A stretch of 64,000 nucleotides of DNA from Bacteroidota bacterium (GTDB lineage Bacteria; Bacteroidota; Ignavibacteria; OLB7). Both the position numbers and the translations under genes were made by a program. The notes below the pieces were generated by a model, which saw only the letters and a program-made list of their open reading frames with translations, did no database searches and was not told the DNA's origin. Within the stretch, counting starts at the first letter, position 1; the number at the start of each line of letters is the position of its first letter. This document shows positions 46,376-55,105 of this stretch, in pieces. The DNA is taken from NCBI GenBank assembly GCA_018266795.1, contig JAFDZV010000004.1:133273-197272 (forward strand). The letters run 5' to 3'.

Positions 46376-46694
46376 TGCATCGCGATGCGATATACGCGCA
46401 TCGGGGAAGCATGATGACGCAGGGCGCCCATTAGCACCGGGCGTCCTGCGTTGTAATTACCAATTCCTCCAATCCGTCACCATCAATGTCCAATTCCCGC
46501 CACGCAGTTCCTCTTAATTGATGTTCGGTAGCAGGCGCCGTCTGCTGAAGCCCCCCATGCGGAATCCTCTGCGTGCGCCAGCGCGCGAAGCAGCCCGTAT
46601 GCGGCCTGCCTGTCCTTTGCTGAACGGAGTCGCCGTACGCTGGTGGTGCGGCTCACTAGTCAACCTCACACGTAAATGAACAGAGGTACAGCGA
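46376..46694. other. Intergenic region
   Basis: About 320 nt, with a terminator at 46417-46451 and nothing else seen. Upstream region of the Pro-rich secreted gene. Confidence 0.5.
46417..46451 (+). terminator. Terminator after the lipoprotein gene
   Basis: 13-bp stem (46417-46429 with 46439-46451, one G-T wobble) and 9-nt loop, followed by ttgtaatt. 41 nt after the stop. Confidence 0.75.
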
Positions 46695-47162
46695 ATGAAC
46701 GGAAGAATTCAGATCCCACTCAAGGCGATGCTTGCCACGGCGGTTGTGGCTGTTGCGCTCGCGTTCGGCGCCGTGCGTGCGTCTGCCCAGATCGTCTGGA
46801 ACCCTCCCTGCGGCAACGTGACGGTGTTCAATTTCACCGGGTGCGTTATCGGACTCTGCCCGGCATGGGCGCCTGCGCTGGTTCCGCCATGCACGCCATT
46901 CATACCACCCGGTGGAGTGGTTGTGGTGCCGACGCCCGGACCGGCGCTCACGCTCAACGGCATGATCAGCCGTGCGGGTGTGGTGTATCCTCTGGCGCCG
47001 CTCGCGGCTCCTCCGCCTCCCCCGGCCGCCGCCGCAACGCTCTGGGTGCCGAACTTCATGACCGGCCCCGCGCCCGGCTGCTGCGTTGACGTATATATCG
47101 ATCCGGTTGGCTGCAACATGTGGGTGTTCCCGGGGCCCGGTGTGCCTCCGTGCCGTCCGTAG
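46695..47162 (+). CDS. Secreted Cys/Pro-rich protein
   Basis: 155 residues. Signal peptide MLATAVVAVALAFGAVRASAQ cut after AQ. The mature protein is Pro/Gly-rich with 8 cysteines (PPCGN, TGCVIGLCP, PPCTP, GCCVDVY, GCNMW, PPC). It looks like a disulfide-rich secreted protein without a known family. It resembles in composition the frameshifted Cys-rich gene at 9659. Start ATG 46695. Confidence 0.75.
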   Translation: MNGRIQIPLKAMLATAVVAVALAFGAVRASAQIVWNPPCGNVTVFNFTGCVIGLCPAWAPALVPPCTPFIPPGGVVVVPTPGPALTLNGMISRAGVVYPLAPLAAPPPPPAAAATLWVPNFMTGPAPGCCVDVYIDPVGCNMWVFPGPGVPPCRP

Positions 47163-47233
47163 CATCGAGACGATCGGAATACCGGCTGAAGGCGTCCGGC
47201 AGAGCGAGTGATCCTGCCGGCGCCTGAAACGAC

Positions 47234-47269
47234 GCGGGAGAGCCGCTCGTACATGAGCAGCTCTCCCGC
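47234..47269 (+). terminator. Terminator after the Cys/Pro-rich gene
   Basis: Left arm GCGGGAGAGCCGCTC and right arm GAGCAGCTCTCCCGC pair over 15 positions with one mismatch and a 6-nt loop; a short T-rich tail (aactgtttcc) follows. Confidence 0.7.
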
Positions 47270-47294
47270 AACTGTTTCCGGCAGCGGCCGGGCT

Positions 47295-47324
47295 CTGCGG
47301 CGGGCACCGCGGTGCCCGCCGCAG
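47295..47324. repeat. Perfect 30-nt palindrome
   Basis: CTGCGGCGGGCACCG pairs exactly with CGGTGCCCGCCGCAG. It may act as a second terminator for the two converging transcripts. Confidence 0.7.
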
Positions 47325-47563
47325 TCTGTTTCGTTCGCGTGCACATCGGACGCCAGGCCCCGCTGCAGCCGCCGCATTCGAACAATGCACCGGCGAACCG
47401 GTTCCGGAATTTCGCGGGCCGGTCCTGCAGGAATTATTCGAAAGGAACTATTCGTTCCGCCCGCCTCTCTGCCGAGGACTTCCGTGAACCTCGCCGCCAT
47501 CGCACAGCCGCCATCGCAGTGCCGGCAATCATGCGGCCGGTTATCGTACGGCCGGCATCCGTT

Positions 47564-48577
47564 CTATTTCCCGCGGCTCTCCATCTCGCTCAGAGCCTTC
47601 ATGAACGTATCGTTCGAGAGATAACGCTTGAACGAGGAATCGTTGCGCGGATCGGGAAGCTGCTCGCCGTTGAGCATGTTGTTCCGATATCGGAATGCCT
47701 GCCGAAGATCCGCGATACATGTCCCCATATCACCCATCTCCGCGTGGGTGCAGGCCAGGTTGTAATAGAACATCGGATAGGTTGAATCCCTGGACGCCCC
47801 GTAGTTGAACGTGGTGCGGGCTGCCTCGAGGTCCCCCGTCAGGGCCTGTGCCATCCCCAGGTTGTCCACCAGGACATGCCAGTATTCGTCGCTCAGCGTG
47901 CGCCGCTGTTTCTCCATCTCCAGTGCCTCGGAGTACCACGTCGCGGCACCGGAATAATCCTCCTTCAAATATGCCGCGCTTCCCTGTTGAAAGCTGAAGA
48001 GAGCGTCGTGCTTCTCCGACGTGGAGGTGTCTGTGTCTGCAGGAGTCTTCGTCGTGAAGACCATGGAGCTTATCAGCGCATCGAACAGCGGCTGCTCGCT
48101 TCTCTCGAAGGCGACCTTGGAGAGATGCGCGTCGATCCAGAACCCCTCCTTCACGAAGTGCGCGTTCATGTTCCTCTGATTCAGCTTGATTCCACCAACC
48201 TCCTCGAGGGTGTAGGCAATCGTGGCGCACGTTTGAGTATTGGATTTCACCACATCGGTCGGCACGCCGAACTTCCCCCTGGATTTCTCCCATGCCATAT
48301 CACGATACTGTTTCGCGTCGTTGAACTCCTCGGCGGGCTCCACGAAGAAGGAGAGGTTCATACCGGAGGTCTCGTCCACGAAGAAATAGTAGGCGGCCCT
48401 GCCGTTCTTCGGTTCCGTCTTCTCCTTCAACTGGAAACCGGATGCCTTGAACCCCAGATACCATGGGGCTTTCGGGACGGAGATGCTGATGGTTCCGTTG
48501 GCGGTACGAACCTGTGCGTTGGCCGCACCGATTGTTGCGAACAATGCGAGTGCGGCGAAGAGAAGGCGGCGATTCAT
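47564..48577 (-). CDS. Exported protein with C-terminal TPR-like repeats
   Basis: 337 residues. Signal peptide MNRRLLFAALALFATIGAANAQ. Residues ~25-180 are a beta-rich domain with YYFFVDETSGMNLSFFVEP. The C-terminal third holds two TPR-like hairpins (LVDNLGMAQALTGDLEAARTTFNYG and YNLACTHAEMGDMGTCIADLRQAFRY). A periplasmic protein of unknown role. Longer in-frame start at 48718 rejected because it precedes the signal peptide. Confidence 0.75.
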   Translation of the reverse strand: MNRRLLFAALALFATIGAANAQVRTANGTISISVPKAPWYLGFKASGFQLKEKTEPKNGRAAYYFFVDETSGMNLSFFVEPAEEFNDAKQYRDMAWEKSRGKFGVPTDVVKSNTQTCATIAYTLEEVGGIKLNQRNMNAHFVKEGFWIDAHLSKVAFERSEQPLFDALISSMVFTTKTPADTDTSTSEKHDALFSFQQGSAAYLKEDYSGAATWYSEALEMEKQRRTLSDEYWHVLVDNLGMAQALTGDLEAARTTFNYGASRDSTYPMFYYNLACTHAEMGDMGTCIADLRQAFRYRNNMLNGEQLPDPRNDSSFKRYLSNDTFMKALSEMESRGK

Positions 48578-48858
48578 ATGAATGTGATTGGGATTGGCTG
48601 GAGTTCCCGGTATCGTGTGCGCATGCCTGCGGCAGATCTCTGCATGCACGGCAATGCGATCCGATGTTGCGGGAACCATGAACGGTTGTTGCAACAGCGT
48701 GTAGGTGCTGATTGACACGGTGAAGTCGCCGATGCAACACCGTGGTGGTTGTTACTCCGATACAGCGGCGCACGCAATCGAGACTGTGCGTGCCGGAATT
48801 GAAGCGGCCGGGCTGGTTGCTCTCACATCTATGCTCCTGCCATTCCGCCTGGTGCGGA

Positions 48859-49251
48859 TCAGATCACATCGAAATCATCCTCGCCGTCGTCATCCGGGTT
48901 GAGAGGATCGGGTCCGAATTCGTTGCGTCCCTCTGTGCCGGGAAGGAACCCGCACTCTATCAATACCCACCAGAAACCGATCAGCGGAACGAAGTGCATG
49001 AAGAACCATGTACCGGGCTTGCCGCGATCGTGCCAGCGCTTGACCTCGACCGCGATCATCGGCCAGATGAGGAGCAGAAACCAGATAAGCAGAGCGATGG
49101 TGGCACTGCTGTGTCTGCTGGCGCCGCTGGAAACGAGTATGAGGACGATGGAAATTACCCACACGGGGAGCCAGAACTTGAGCCAGTAGGTGGAACGCGA
49201 AACCCGGCCCTCGAGGGAGAAGTAGAGTTGCGAGAACGACATCTCATCCAT
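48859..49251 (-). CDS. DUF805 membrane protein
   Basis: 130 residues. Family features: LYFSLEGRVSRSTYWLKFW before the first membrane segment, a central segment pair (VWVISIVLILVSS and IALLIWFLLLIWPMIAVEVKRWHDRGKPGTWFF) and LIGFWWVLIECGFLPGTEGRNEFGPDP at the end. Inner-membrane protein of unknown function with cytosolic acidic tail. Confidence 0.9.
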   Translation of the reverse strand: MDEMSFSQLYFSLEGRVSRSTYWLKFWLPVWVISIVLILVSSGASRHSSATIALLIWFLLLIWPMIAVEVKRWHDRGKPGTWFFMHFVPLIGFWWVLIECGFLPGTEGRNEFGPDPLNPDDDGEDDFDVI

Positions 49252-49904
49252 GGGACGTTGGAATGTGTTGAACGGAAATGCTGCCGGCGCGGGCAGGCAT
49301 TGAGCGGGTGAATAATGAACTCACCGTTGGAATGAGTGCAGCCATGTGGCAGCTCTCTGCCGGAATTCTGCGGAGCAGCCTGCCGGAATGGTGCTCGCGT
49401 CTCGTGGTTGTTCTGCGCGAAGATATCCTTCGATGCTCAGTCTTCCAACCGGCCGGTCCCGGTTTGTCCGCAGCTGTTTCTCTGCATTCCGTCGGTTCGG
49501 TAAGGAGGTATGGATGGTGTGGGGATGGTGGGACGATTGTACGCGACGGTTCGATGCCGATCCCGGCACCACAGGCCGATCGTGTTGTCAGGGGGCGCTG
49601 CGACTCCTTCGGGGCCAGGTGTGTGCCGGACGATTCTCTCCGCGATGCCGGTGCCGGTTCCGGAATACCCTCCTGCCGGATATCGTGGCGCGATATGCAC
49701 GTCGACTCGAATCCCGGCACGCATGCAATCCTCCGGCCGGGAAGGAGGAGAGCGATCGTACCCGCGCAGCATTGCGTACCCTTACGAACGGCGGATGAGT
49801 GCAGCGCTGCACGGGATCGGCAGAACCCGGTCCGCATGAACGGGTGCCGTTGCACCGACGAACCCACCGCCCGTGACGCCGGCGGCTGCGTTGCGCCTGC
49901 TGGT
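49252..49904. other. Long intergenic region
   Basis: About 650 nt between two minus-strand genes. Open frames here are high-GC shadows with no family features; I see no repeat. Confidence 0.4.
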
Positions 49905-50393
49905 TCAGTCGAACTCGAACGCCGGTGCACTCTGCTGCTCGCCCACACGGCCCGTGGCCACGTCCGCGATCGAATAATCCTCACCCTTCACCGCCGCGCC
50001 GGCAAGCCGTCTCATCATTGCGATCTGTCCGATATGCGTAAGGCTGTCCGCCACGGGGCCCTGGAACAACCGCTCCGGAGGGAATGCAAGCGGTGCATCC
50101 GATGCGAGAAAGGTATCCACGCGTTCCAGTGCCGTGAAAAACCGATCGACATCCGCCTCCCACTCGCCGGGTTCGGAGACGTTGTACGCCTGCGTTCCGT
50201 GGCAGAGAGTGAGCGACCAGTCGTACAGGTCGCAGATATGTGCAAGGATGCGGCCGGCGCTGCGCGACGACGGGCCGGCGGTGAATCCGCTGAAGCCGGC
50301 GGGCGCATCGCGCAGAGCCTTTGCTCCGCGGTATGCCACGGTGGCGATGGTATGGCGGAGGAATGCGCGAGCCTCGTTCTCTGTCTGATTCAT
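49905..50393 (-). CDS. DinB-fold protein
   Basis: 162 residues. EARAFLRHTIATVAYRGAKAL and GRILAHICDLYDWSLTLCHG place the first metal-ligand His, and DSLTHIGQIAMMRRLAG near the end carries another. Same fold as the 14769 and 16694 proteins though only weakly similar. Likely thiol- or metal-dependent enzyme of unknown substrate. Start ATG 50393, preceded by GGAACGATC. Confidence 0.78.
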   Translation of the reverse strand: MNQTENEARAFLRHTIATVAYRGAKALRDAPAGFSGFTAGPSSRSAGRILAHICDLYDWSLTLCHGTQAYNVSEPGEWEADVDRFFTALERVDTFLASDAPLAFPPERLFQGPVADSLTHIGQIAMMRRLAGAAVKGEDYSIADVATGRVGEQQSAPAFEFD

Positions 50394-51042
50394 GATCGTT
50401 CCGGTACGAGACGTGAGGGATGAACATCGGATTCGGGCATGCGAAGATAAGGAGCCGCACTGTTCGAAGGATCTCATGATGCGGTAGCGGCAGTGTGGCC
50501 GCCGCCGATCGTGACGGTGGCGCCACCGGGAACGCTGCCGGGATCGCCCTTCACGTTGAGGAGCCGCCGGAGGCATGCGGGCGGTGATGGGGGGCGGATC
50601 GTTGTACGATCGATCTTCGCCTGCGCAACGGAACCGGCCGCGAGTGCGGATGCCGCGAGCAGGAATGGGGAGAGTGAGTGCCGGACGAGCGCCTGTATGT
50701 CGACCTCGGGTGCCGCGATGTGATGCGGAGGCGCGGCCTTCGGCATTGCGCGTTCGGCGTTCTGCACCGGGCGCTTCGCTGGGCCGTGCGTTGGGGACGA
50801 ATGCAACGAAGCAACGGGCTGCGGCGGCTGGGCTGGAGCACATCTCTGGGTGCCGGACGGAATGGGGGATTCGGTGGTACTCGCTCTGTTCCTCCTCGAG
50901 TATCGCTCGGGCGGCGGTTGCTGCTCGGCCGCTGTGTACATGTGGCACCGTCGCAGCGTCATCCCATTGTCTCGCACCCGGTGCGGTACGTTGAAGGGGC
51001 GGCACCGGGTGCCGAGGAAGGCGGTACGGGACGCGCACGCGT
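50394..51042. other. Intergenic region before the DinB-fold gene
   Basis: 650 nt between the ClC gene stop and the DinB-fold gene start, both minus strand. One minus-strand frame (about 50474-50746) encodes a hydrophobic stretch like an export signal, given as a separate low-confidence feature. Confidence 0.4.
50474..50746 (-). CDS. Possible small exported protein
   Basis: 90 residues if real, starting at ATG 50746; ATG 50941 would extend it. VDIQALVRHSLSPFLLAASALAAGSVAQAK resembles a signal or single membrane anchor. The tail is Pro/Gly/Thr-rich. No family, no SD identified; could be a spurious high-GC frame. Confidence 0.3.
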   Translation of the reverse strand: MPKAAPPHHIAAPEVDIQALVRHSLSPFLLAASALAAGSVAQAKIDRTTIRPPSPPACLRRLLNVKGDPGSVPGGATVTIGGGHTAATAS

Positions 51043-52845
51043 TCAGCCCACGGGCGTATCCTGTTCCATGCGGCGCACGATTCGAAGGTTGTAGGAGCGC
51101 ATGATATCCGCTCGACGCAGCATGCCGATCAGATGCGTTGGATTGTCCCGTTTCACCACGGGGATCTGGCGAACGTCGCGCATTGCGAAGAGCGGGATCA
51201 CATCGTGCAGTGTCTGGTCGCTGAACGCGGTGAGCATGTTGGTGGTGGCGATCATCAGCACGGGAATATCCTCCGGAATGCCGTTCTCCATCGCCGTAGC
51301 GATATCTCCCTCCGTAACGATTCCCACCAGGCGGTCGTCCCGCAGCACCGGAAGGCCGTGCAGAAGCCTGCGCTGCAGGATATCCAGTGCGGTACGGATT
51401 CCGGCCTCGGCGGCAACGGCTTCGAACTCGGTCGTCATCGCATCCGCCACGGTGATCCTCTCCATCAGATTCTGGTCGAATCCGTCGCGCAGCCTGATGC
51501 CGTTGCGTGCCAGGCGTTCGGTATAGACGGACTCCGGAGAAAGCCATCGCGCAATGGAATTGCTTACCGCAACGCAGAGCATGATGGGAAGGATGATGCG
51601 ATAATCGTTCGTGATCTCGAAGAGCAGAAGGACCGATGTGATTGGGGCCCGCACCGTTGCGCTCAGCACGCCTCCCATTCCAACCAGCGCATATGCCGCC
51701 GCCGGCGTTTCGTTGAAGAGCGTGTGAGCAACCAGACCGATCAGCGCTCCGGTCATGGCGCCGAGATAGAGCGAGGGAGCGAACGTGCCGCCGATGCCTG
51801 CGGCGGAGATGCACATGGCGGTGAGCACCAGCTTGGCTGCGAGGAGCAGCATCAGATGAACCGGGTCGGTAACCTCTCCGCCGATAACGGAGCCGACTGT
51901 GGAGTATCCCACGCCGAGAATTTCCGGAAGCCAGAGGCCGACTGCGCCAACCGTGAGCGCGGCCGCTACTCCCGCGCCGATACGCGGGATGCGGAATCGT
52001 GTCATGGCGTCCTCGAAGCTGAAGATCAACCGCTTGAATGCCACGCCGATCACAGCCGTGCAGATGCCGAGCACTGCATACATCGGCAGCTCCGCAGCAG
52101 CGCTCGCCAGACCGTAGGAGGGAATCTGAAAGGCCGGTGTGTTCCCCATCAGCCAGCGGCTCATGGCCGACGCGGCAACCGATGCGAGCACCACCGGCGG
52201 AAAGAGCGCGGCGTTCATCTCACCCACCACTACTTCGAAGGCGAAGAACACGCCTGCAATCGGAGCGTTGAATGCCGCCGCAACCGCGCCGGCGACGCCG
52301 CTGGCAACCAGTGTTCGCCTGCGCCGCGCCGAGAGGCGAAGTGCGCCGCCTACCACGGAGCCGGCCACTCCACCAAGCTGCACGCTCGGATCCTCCGGAC
52401 CCGCGGAGCCGCCGGAGCCGATGAAGACCGCCGCGGCAACAACCTTTGTCAGCATCGGCCATGCGGCAAGCCTTCCCGCATGAAACGCTACGGACTCGAT
52501 CACCGCAGACGTTCCATGACTGTGATCGTGCCGGGCGAACAGCCGGATCAGGCCGAGTGCGGCAAGCACGCCGATCACCGGCAGAAGAACCAGGGATGGC
52601 CATGCTCCCCATCCCCCCGTGGCGGTATGAAGGAGATCGCCGGTCCCTTCCAGAAGAAGATGGAACAGGAAGCTGCCGACTCCCGCGAGCATGCCGACGA
52701 TGAGGGCCAGCGTCGTGACGACGAACGTGTCCGATCGCGTCATCTCAACGTAGGCGCGGCGGGCAAGTACGGCGAGGTACTCCGCTGTTCGGGAAACCGG
52801 ATTGCGAGATGGAGCGATCTGTTCGGAGCCGGGGTCGGGATCCAT
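51043..52845 (-). CDS. ClC-type chloride channel/antiporter with two CBS domains
   Basis: 600 residues. About 10-12 membrane segments from residue 60 to 430. Selectivity-filter motifs are GSGGSAGPEDPSVQLGG (the usual GREGP is GPEDP here, keeping the gating Glu) and GIGGTFAPSLYLGAMTGA. Two CBS domains cover about residues 465-590 (VADAMTTEFEAV..., DIPVLMIATTNMLTAFSDQ...), where nucleotides may regulate the channel. Start ATG 52845 chosen; a longer start adds only a low-complexity tail. Could exchange Cl-/H+ or F-; cannot be told from sequence. Confidence 0.88.
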   Translation of the reverse strand: MDPDPGSEQIAPSRNPVSRTAEYLAVLARRAYVEMTRSDTFVVTTLALIVGMLAGVGSFLFHLLLEGTGDLLHTATGGWGAWPSLVLLPVIGVLAALGLIRLFARHDHSHGTSAVIESVAFHAGRLAAWPMLTKVVAAAVFIGSGGSAGPEDPSVQLGGVAGSVVGGALRLSARRRRTLVASGVAGAVAAAFNAPIAGVFFAFEVVVGEMNAALFPPVVLASVAASAMSRWLMGNTPAFQIPSYGLASAAAELPMYAVLGICTAVIGVAFKRLIFSFEDAMTRFRIPRIGAGVAAALTVGAVGLWLPEILGVGYSTVGSVIGGEVTDPVHLMLLLAAKLVLTAMCISAAGIGGTFAPSLYLGAMTGALIGLVAHTLFNETPAAAYALVGMGGVLSATVRAPITSVLLLFEITNDYRIILPIMLCVAVSNSIARWLSPESVYTERLARNGIRLRDGFDQNLMERITVADAMTTEFEAVAAEAGIRTALDILQRRLLHGLPVLRDDRLVGIVTEGDIATAMENGIPEDIPVLMIATTNMLTAFSDQTLHDVIPLFAMRDVRQIPVVKRDNPTHLIGMLRRADIMRSYNLRIVRRMEQDTPVG

Positions 52846-53207
52846 GGGTATCGATTGGATGGCCGTCGGGGCGCATCGTGTCTGTTGGCCGGATTGTGAA
52901 TCGGAGGGGCGGCTCAACTTACAAGCCAATTGCGGAAGCACCTGCACCGATTTGTGTCGCGATGTTGCCGTTCATCCTGCCGGATCGTGCAGGCCGGCGG
53001 CGCCACCGGTGTTCGCGGTTCGGCGCGGCGTGCCGGTCTGCAGCACCATGCACCGCTGCAACAAACGCCATCGTCATCCCCGCCGCTCTTTATACTTCCT
53101 TGATATCACCCGCCCACAGTTTGACGCCTGCTTGATGCGGGGCACGCGAACTTTGAAGTGAAGATAACGCGGCACAGCCCGCACGACGATTCAACAGGTG
53201 AACAACG
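52846..53207. other. Divergent intergenic region upstream of the kdp locus
   Basis: 362 nt between the ClC gene (-) and the barrel gene (+). The kdp promoter and a KdpE operator may lie here; I cannot mark them with confidence. No repeats seen. Confidence 0.45.
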
Positions 53208-54788
53208 ATGATTGCCCTTCAACAGTCCGGACCGGAACAGTACCGCCCGATATCCGAACCTGATTGCCGGCAATGGAATTCGCGGCCGGCACGCCGCATC
53301 GGCACGGTGATTCTCATGCTTCTCGCTGCGGGCCTGCACGTCGCTCTCGGCCGGCCCTCATCCGCCGGCGAGGTTGGTACTGCGCCTGCCCCGGCCACGA
53401 CTGTTCCGGCTGCACCCGCATCGCGGGAACATCGGGTGGTGGGTGCCGGGCCGTCACCCGCCGGGGAGTCCTCACCCGCCGCAAACGACTCCGCAACCAC
53501 GGCCGTCAGCCCGGCCCCCGCCGCCGAGCCGTTCGCCTGGGGTGACTTCACCTGGCTCAACGGCAACGACCGCAGGCACACGGCGCTGCTGGACTCCAGG
53601 TACTTCACCGGAACGATCCTTCTGGATGCGAACTATACGGCGTCGAACCACCATCCGGTGGATCACACGGTGGTTGGCTCCACTGCTCTTGCACGCGACA
53701 ACGAGTTCGAGGTCTCGGTGGCGGCACTCGGCGGCGACTTCCATTACGACAACGTTCGCGCGCGCGTGCTGCTGCAGCTTGGAACCCGCGCAACCGTGGT
53801 GCCGCGCAACGACTACAGCGTTCAACACGGCCAGTTCGATCTGGCGAACGCCTATCGCTACCTCAGCGAGGCAAATGCCGGCTATCACTTCGATGTGTGG
53901 AACGGCATCAACGTGGATGTGGGGCTCTTCATGTCGTACGTGGGGCTCTTCTCCTACTACAACGCGGAGAACTGGGCATATCAGCCGTCGTTCACGTCGG
54001 ACAACACGCCGTGGTTCTTCAACGGCATGCGCATACAGATGTTCCCGAGCGACCGCTTCAAGGTGGAGCTGTGGCTCTCGAACGGATGGCAGTCCTACGC
54101 GAAGTTCAACAACGGCCTCGGAGTGGGATGCCAGGTGCTCTGGCGGCCGGAGGAGTGGCTCTCTCTCCTTTCGAACAACTACTACGGCACCGATGCACAG
54201 GATCTGCCGGGCCGCATCCGCGTTCACTCCGACAACAGTGCGGAGGTTCGGTACATGAACAATCCCGGGAGCTTCATTCATCGCGGGGCCTGTTCGCTTA
54301 CGCAGGACGTGGGCTTCGAGAACGGCGGGGGCGTTGGGGGATTCAGCGGCAAGGATGGCCCGATGCAGTACTTCCTGAGCGGCATGTTCTACAACCGGCT
54401 CTGGATGGCGAACGACCACATCGGCTGGACGTTCGGCGGCGGCTACATCAACAACCCCGGGCGCTATCTGGTGCTCTATCCCACCGGCGATGCAAGTCCG
54501 ATACCGGCGATCAATACGGGCATTACCGGCACGCATCCGTTCAGCGCGAACCCCGGCGATCCGTTTCATGGGTGGGATATCTCCACCACGCTGGACTGGA
54601 TGCCGAACGAGAACATCACATGGCGCGTGGAGGTGGTGCATCGCGAGACCGACGTGCCCTACTTCGCAGGCCCCGGTGGCGTTACCTCGCCGGACGGATT
54701 CAACACGACGCCGATCCCTTCCGGCTGGCACCCTGACCTGACAACGGCGGAGACCCGCTTCATCGGCGCGCTGCTGGTGCGGTTCTGA
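53208..54788 (+). CDS. Outer-membrane beta-barrel, first gene of kdp region
   Basis: 526 residues. Signal segment (GTVILMLLAAGLHVALG) and a ~75-residue Ala/Pro/Ser-rich linker lead into a barrel: FTGTILLDANYTASNHH, FEVSVAALGGDFHYDNVRARVLLQLGTRATVV, GYHFDVWNGINVDVGLFMSYVGLFSYY, and a final TRFIGALLVRF ending in Phe, typical of outer-membrane insertion. OprB/OmpL-like porins of this kind are found upstream of some kdp operons. Probably lets K+ (or a related solute) in. Start ATG 53208; a later start would be a normal signal length. Confidence 0.82.
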   Translation: MIALQQSGPEQYRPISEPDCRQWNSRPARRIGTVILMLLAAGLHVALGRPSSAGEVGTAPAPATTVPAAPASREHRVVGAGPSPAGESSPAANDSATTAVSPAPAAEPFAWGDFTWLNGNDRRHTALLDSRYFTGTILLDANYTASNHHPVDHTVVGSTALARDNEFEVSVAALGGDFHYDNVRARVLLQLGTRATVVPRNDYSVQHGQFDLANAYRYLSEANAGYHFDVWNGINVDVGLFMSYVGLFSYYNAENWAYQPSFTSDNTPWFFNGMRIQMFPSDRFKVELWLSNGWQSYAKFNNGLGVGCQVLWRPEEWLSLLSNNYYGTDAQDLPGRIRVHSDNSAEVRYMNNPGSFIHRGACSLTQDVGFENGGGVGGFSGKDGPMQYFLSGMFYNRLWMANDHIGWTFGGGYINNPGRYLVLYPTGDASPIPAINTGITGTHPFSANPGDPFHGWDISTTLDWMPNENITWRVEVVHRETDVPYFAGPGGVTSPDGFNTTPIPSGWHPDLTTAETRFIGALLVRF

Positions 54789-54892
54789 TGCGGTGACTCC
54801 GGAATCCCGACAGGCCGGTTGCACCGGGTTCCACGCAGTGGTTCAGTCCGGGCCGGTCTGCAAAGCGCGGTGGTTATCAACGGAGACTACAG

Positions 54893-54976
54893 ATGCTGGA
54901 CATCCTTTTCATTCTCATCGTCATCGCCTTCTTCGCCGGCGCGATCGCATACACGATCGCGTGCGAGAAGCTGTAG
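54893..54976 (+). CDS. 27-residue membrane peptide upstream of kdpF
   Basis: Encodes MLDILFILIVIAFFAGAIAY then TIACEKL: one hydrophobic helix with Cys and a charged end. Too short for most annotation. ATG 54893 is preceded by GGAGA. Located 27 nt before kdpF. Similar micro-ORFs exist beside kdpF elsewhere (recalled) but no function is proven. Confidence 0.65.
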   Translation: MLDILFILIVIAFFAGAIAYTIACEKL

Positions 54977-55003
54977 CCCGAAACGTTGTTCGGAGACCGA
55001 ATC

Positions 55004-55093
55004 ATGACACTCGACTATGTGCTCGGCGCGCTCGTAACCCTCGGGCTGCTCGTCTACCTGACCTACACCCTGCTGAGGCCGGAGAAATTCTAG
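55004..55093 (+). CDS. kdpF: KdpF, small subunit of the K+-transporting ATPase
   Basis: 29 residues: MTLDYVLGALVTLGLLVYLT then YTLLRPEKF, with a single membrane helix and the typical LL(R/K)PE(K/R)F end of KdpF. It stabilises the KdpFABC complex. ATG 55004 preceded by GGAGACC. kdpA starts 13 nt later. Confidence 0.95.
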   Translation: MTLDYVLGALVTLGLLVYLTYTLLRPEKF

Positions 55094-55105
55094 CCGGAGA
55101 CAACC

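Larger units (their letters stand above)
47163..47563. other. Intergenic region with two strong hairpins
   Basis: Lies between convergent stops (47162 and 47564). Holds a terminator at 47234-47269 and a perfect 30-nt palindrome at 47295-47324; no gene in the remainder. Confidence 0.55.
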
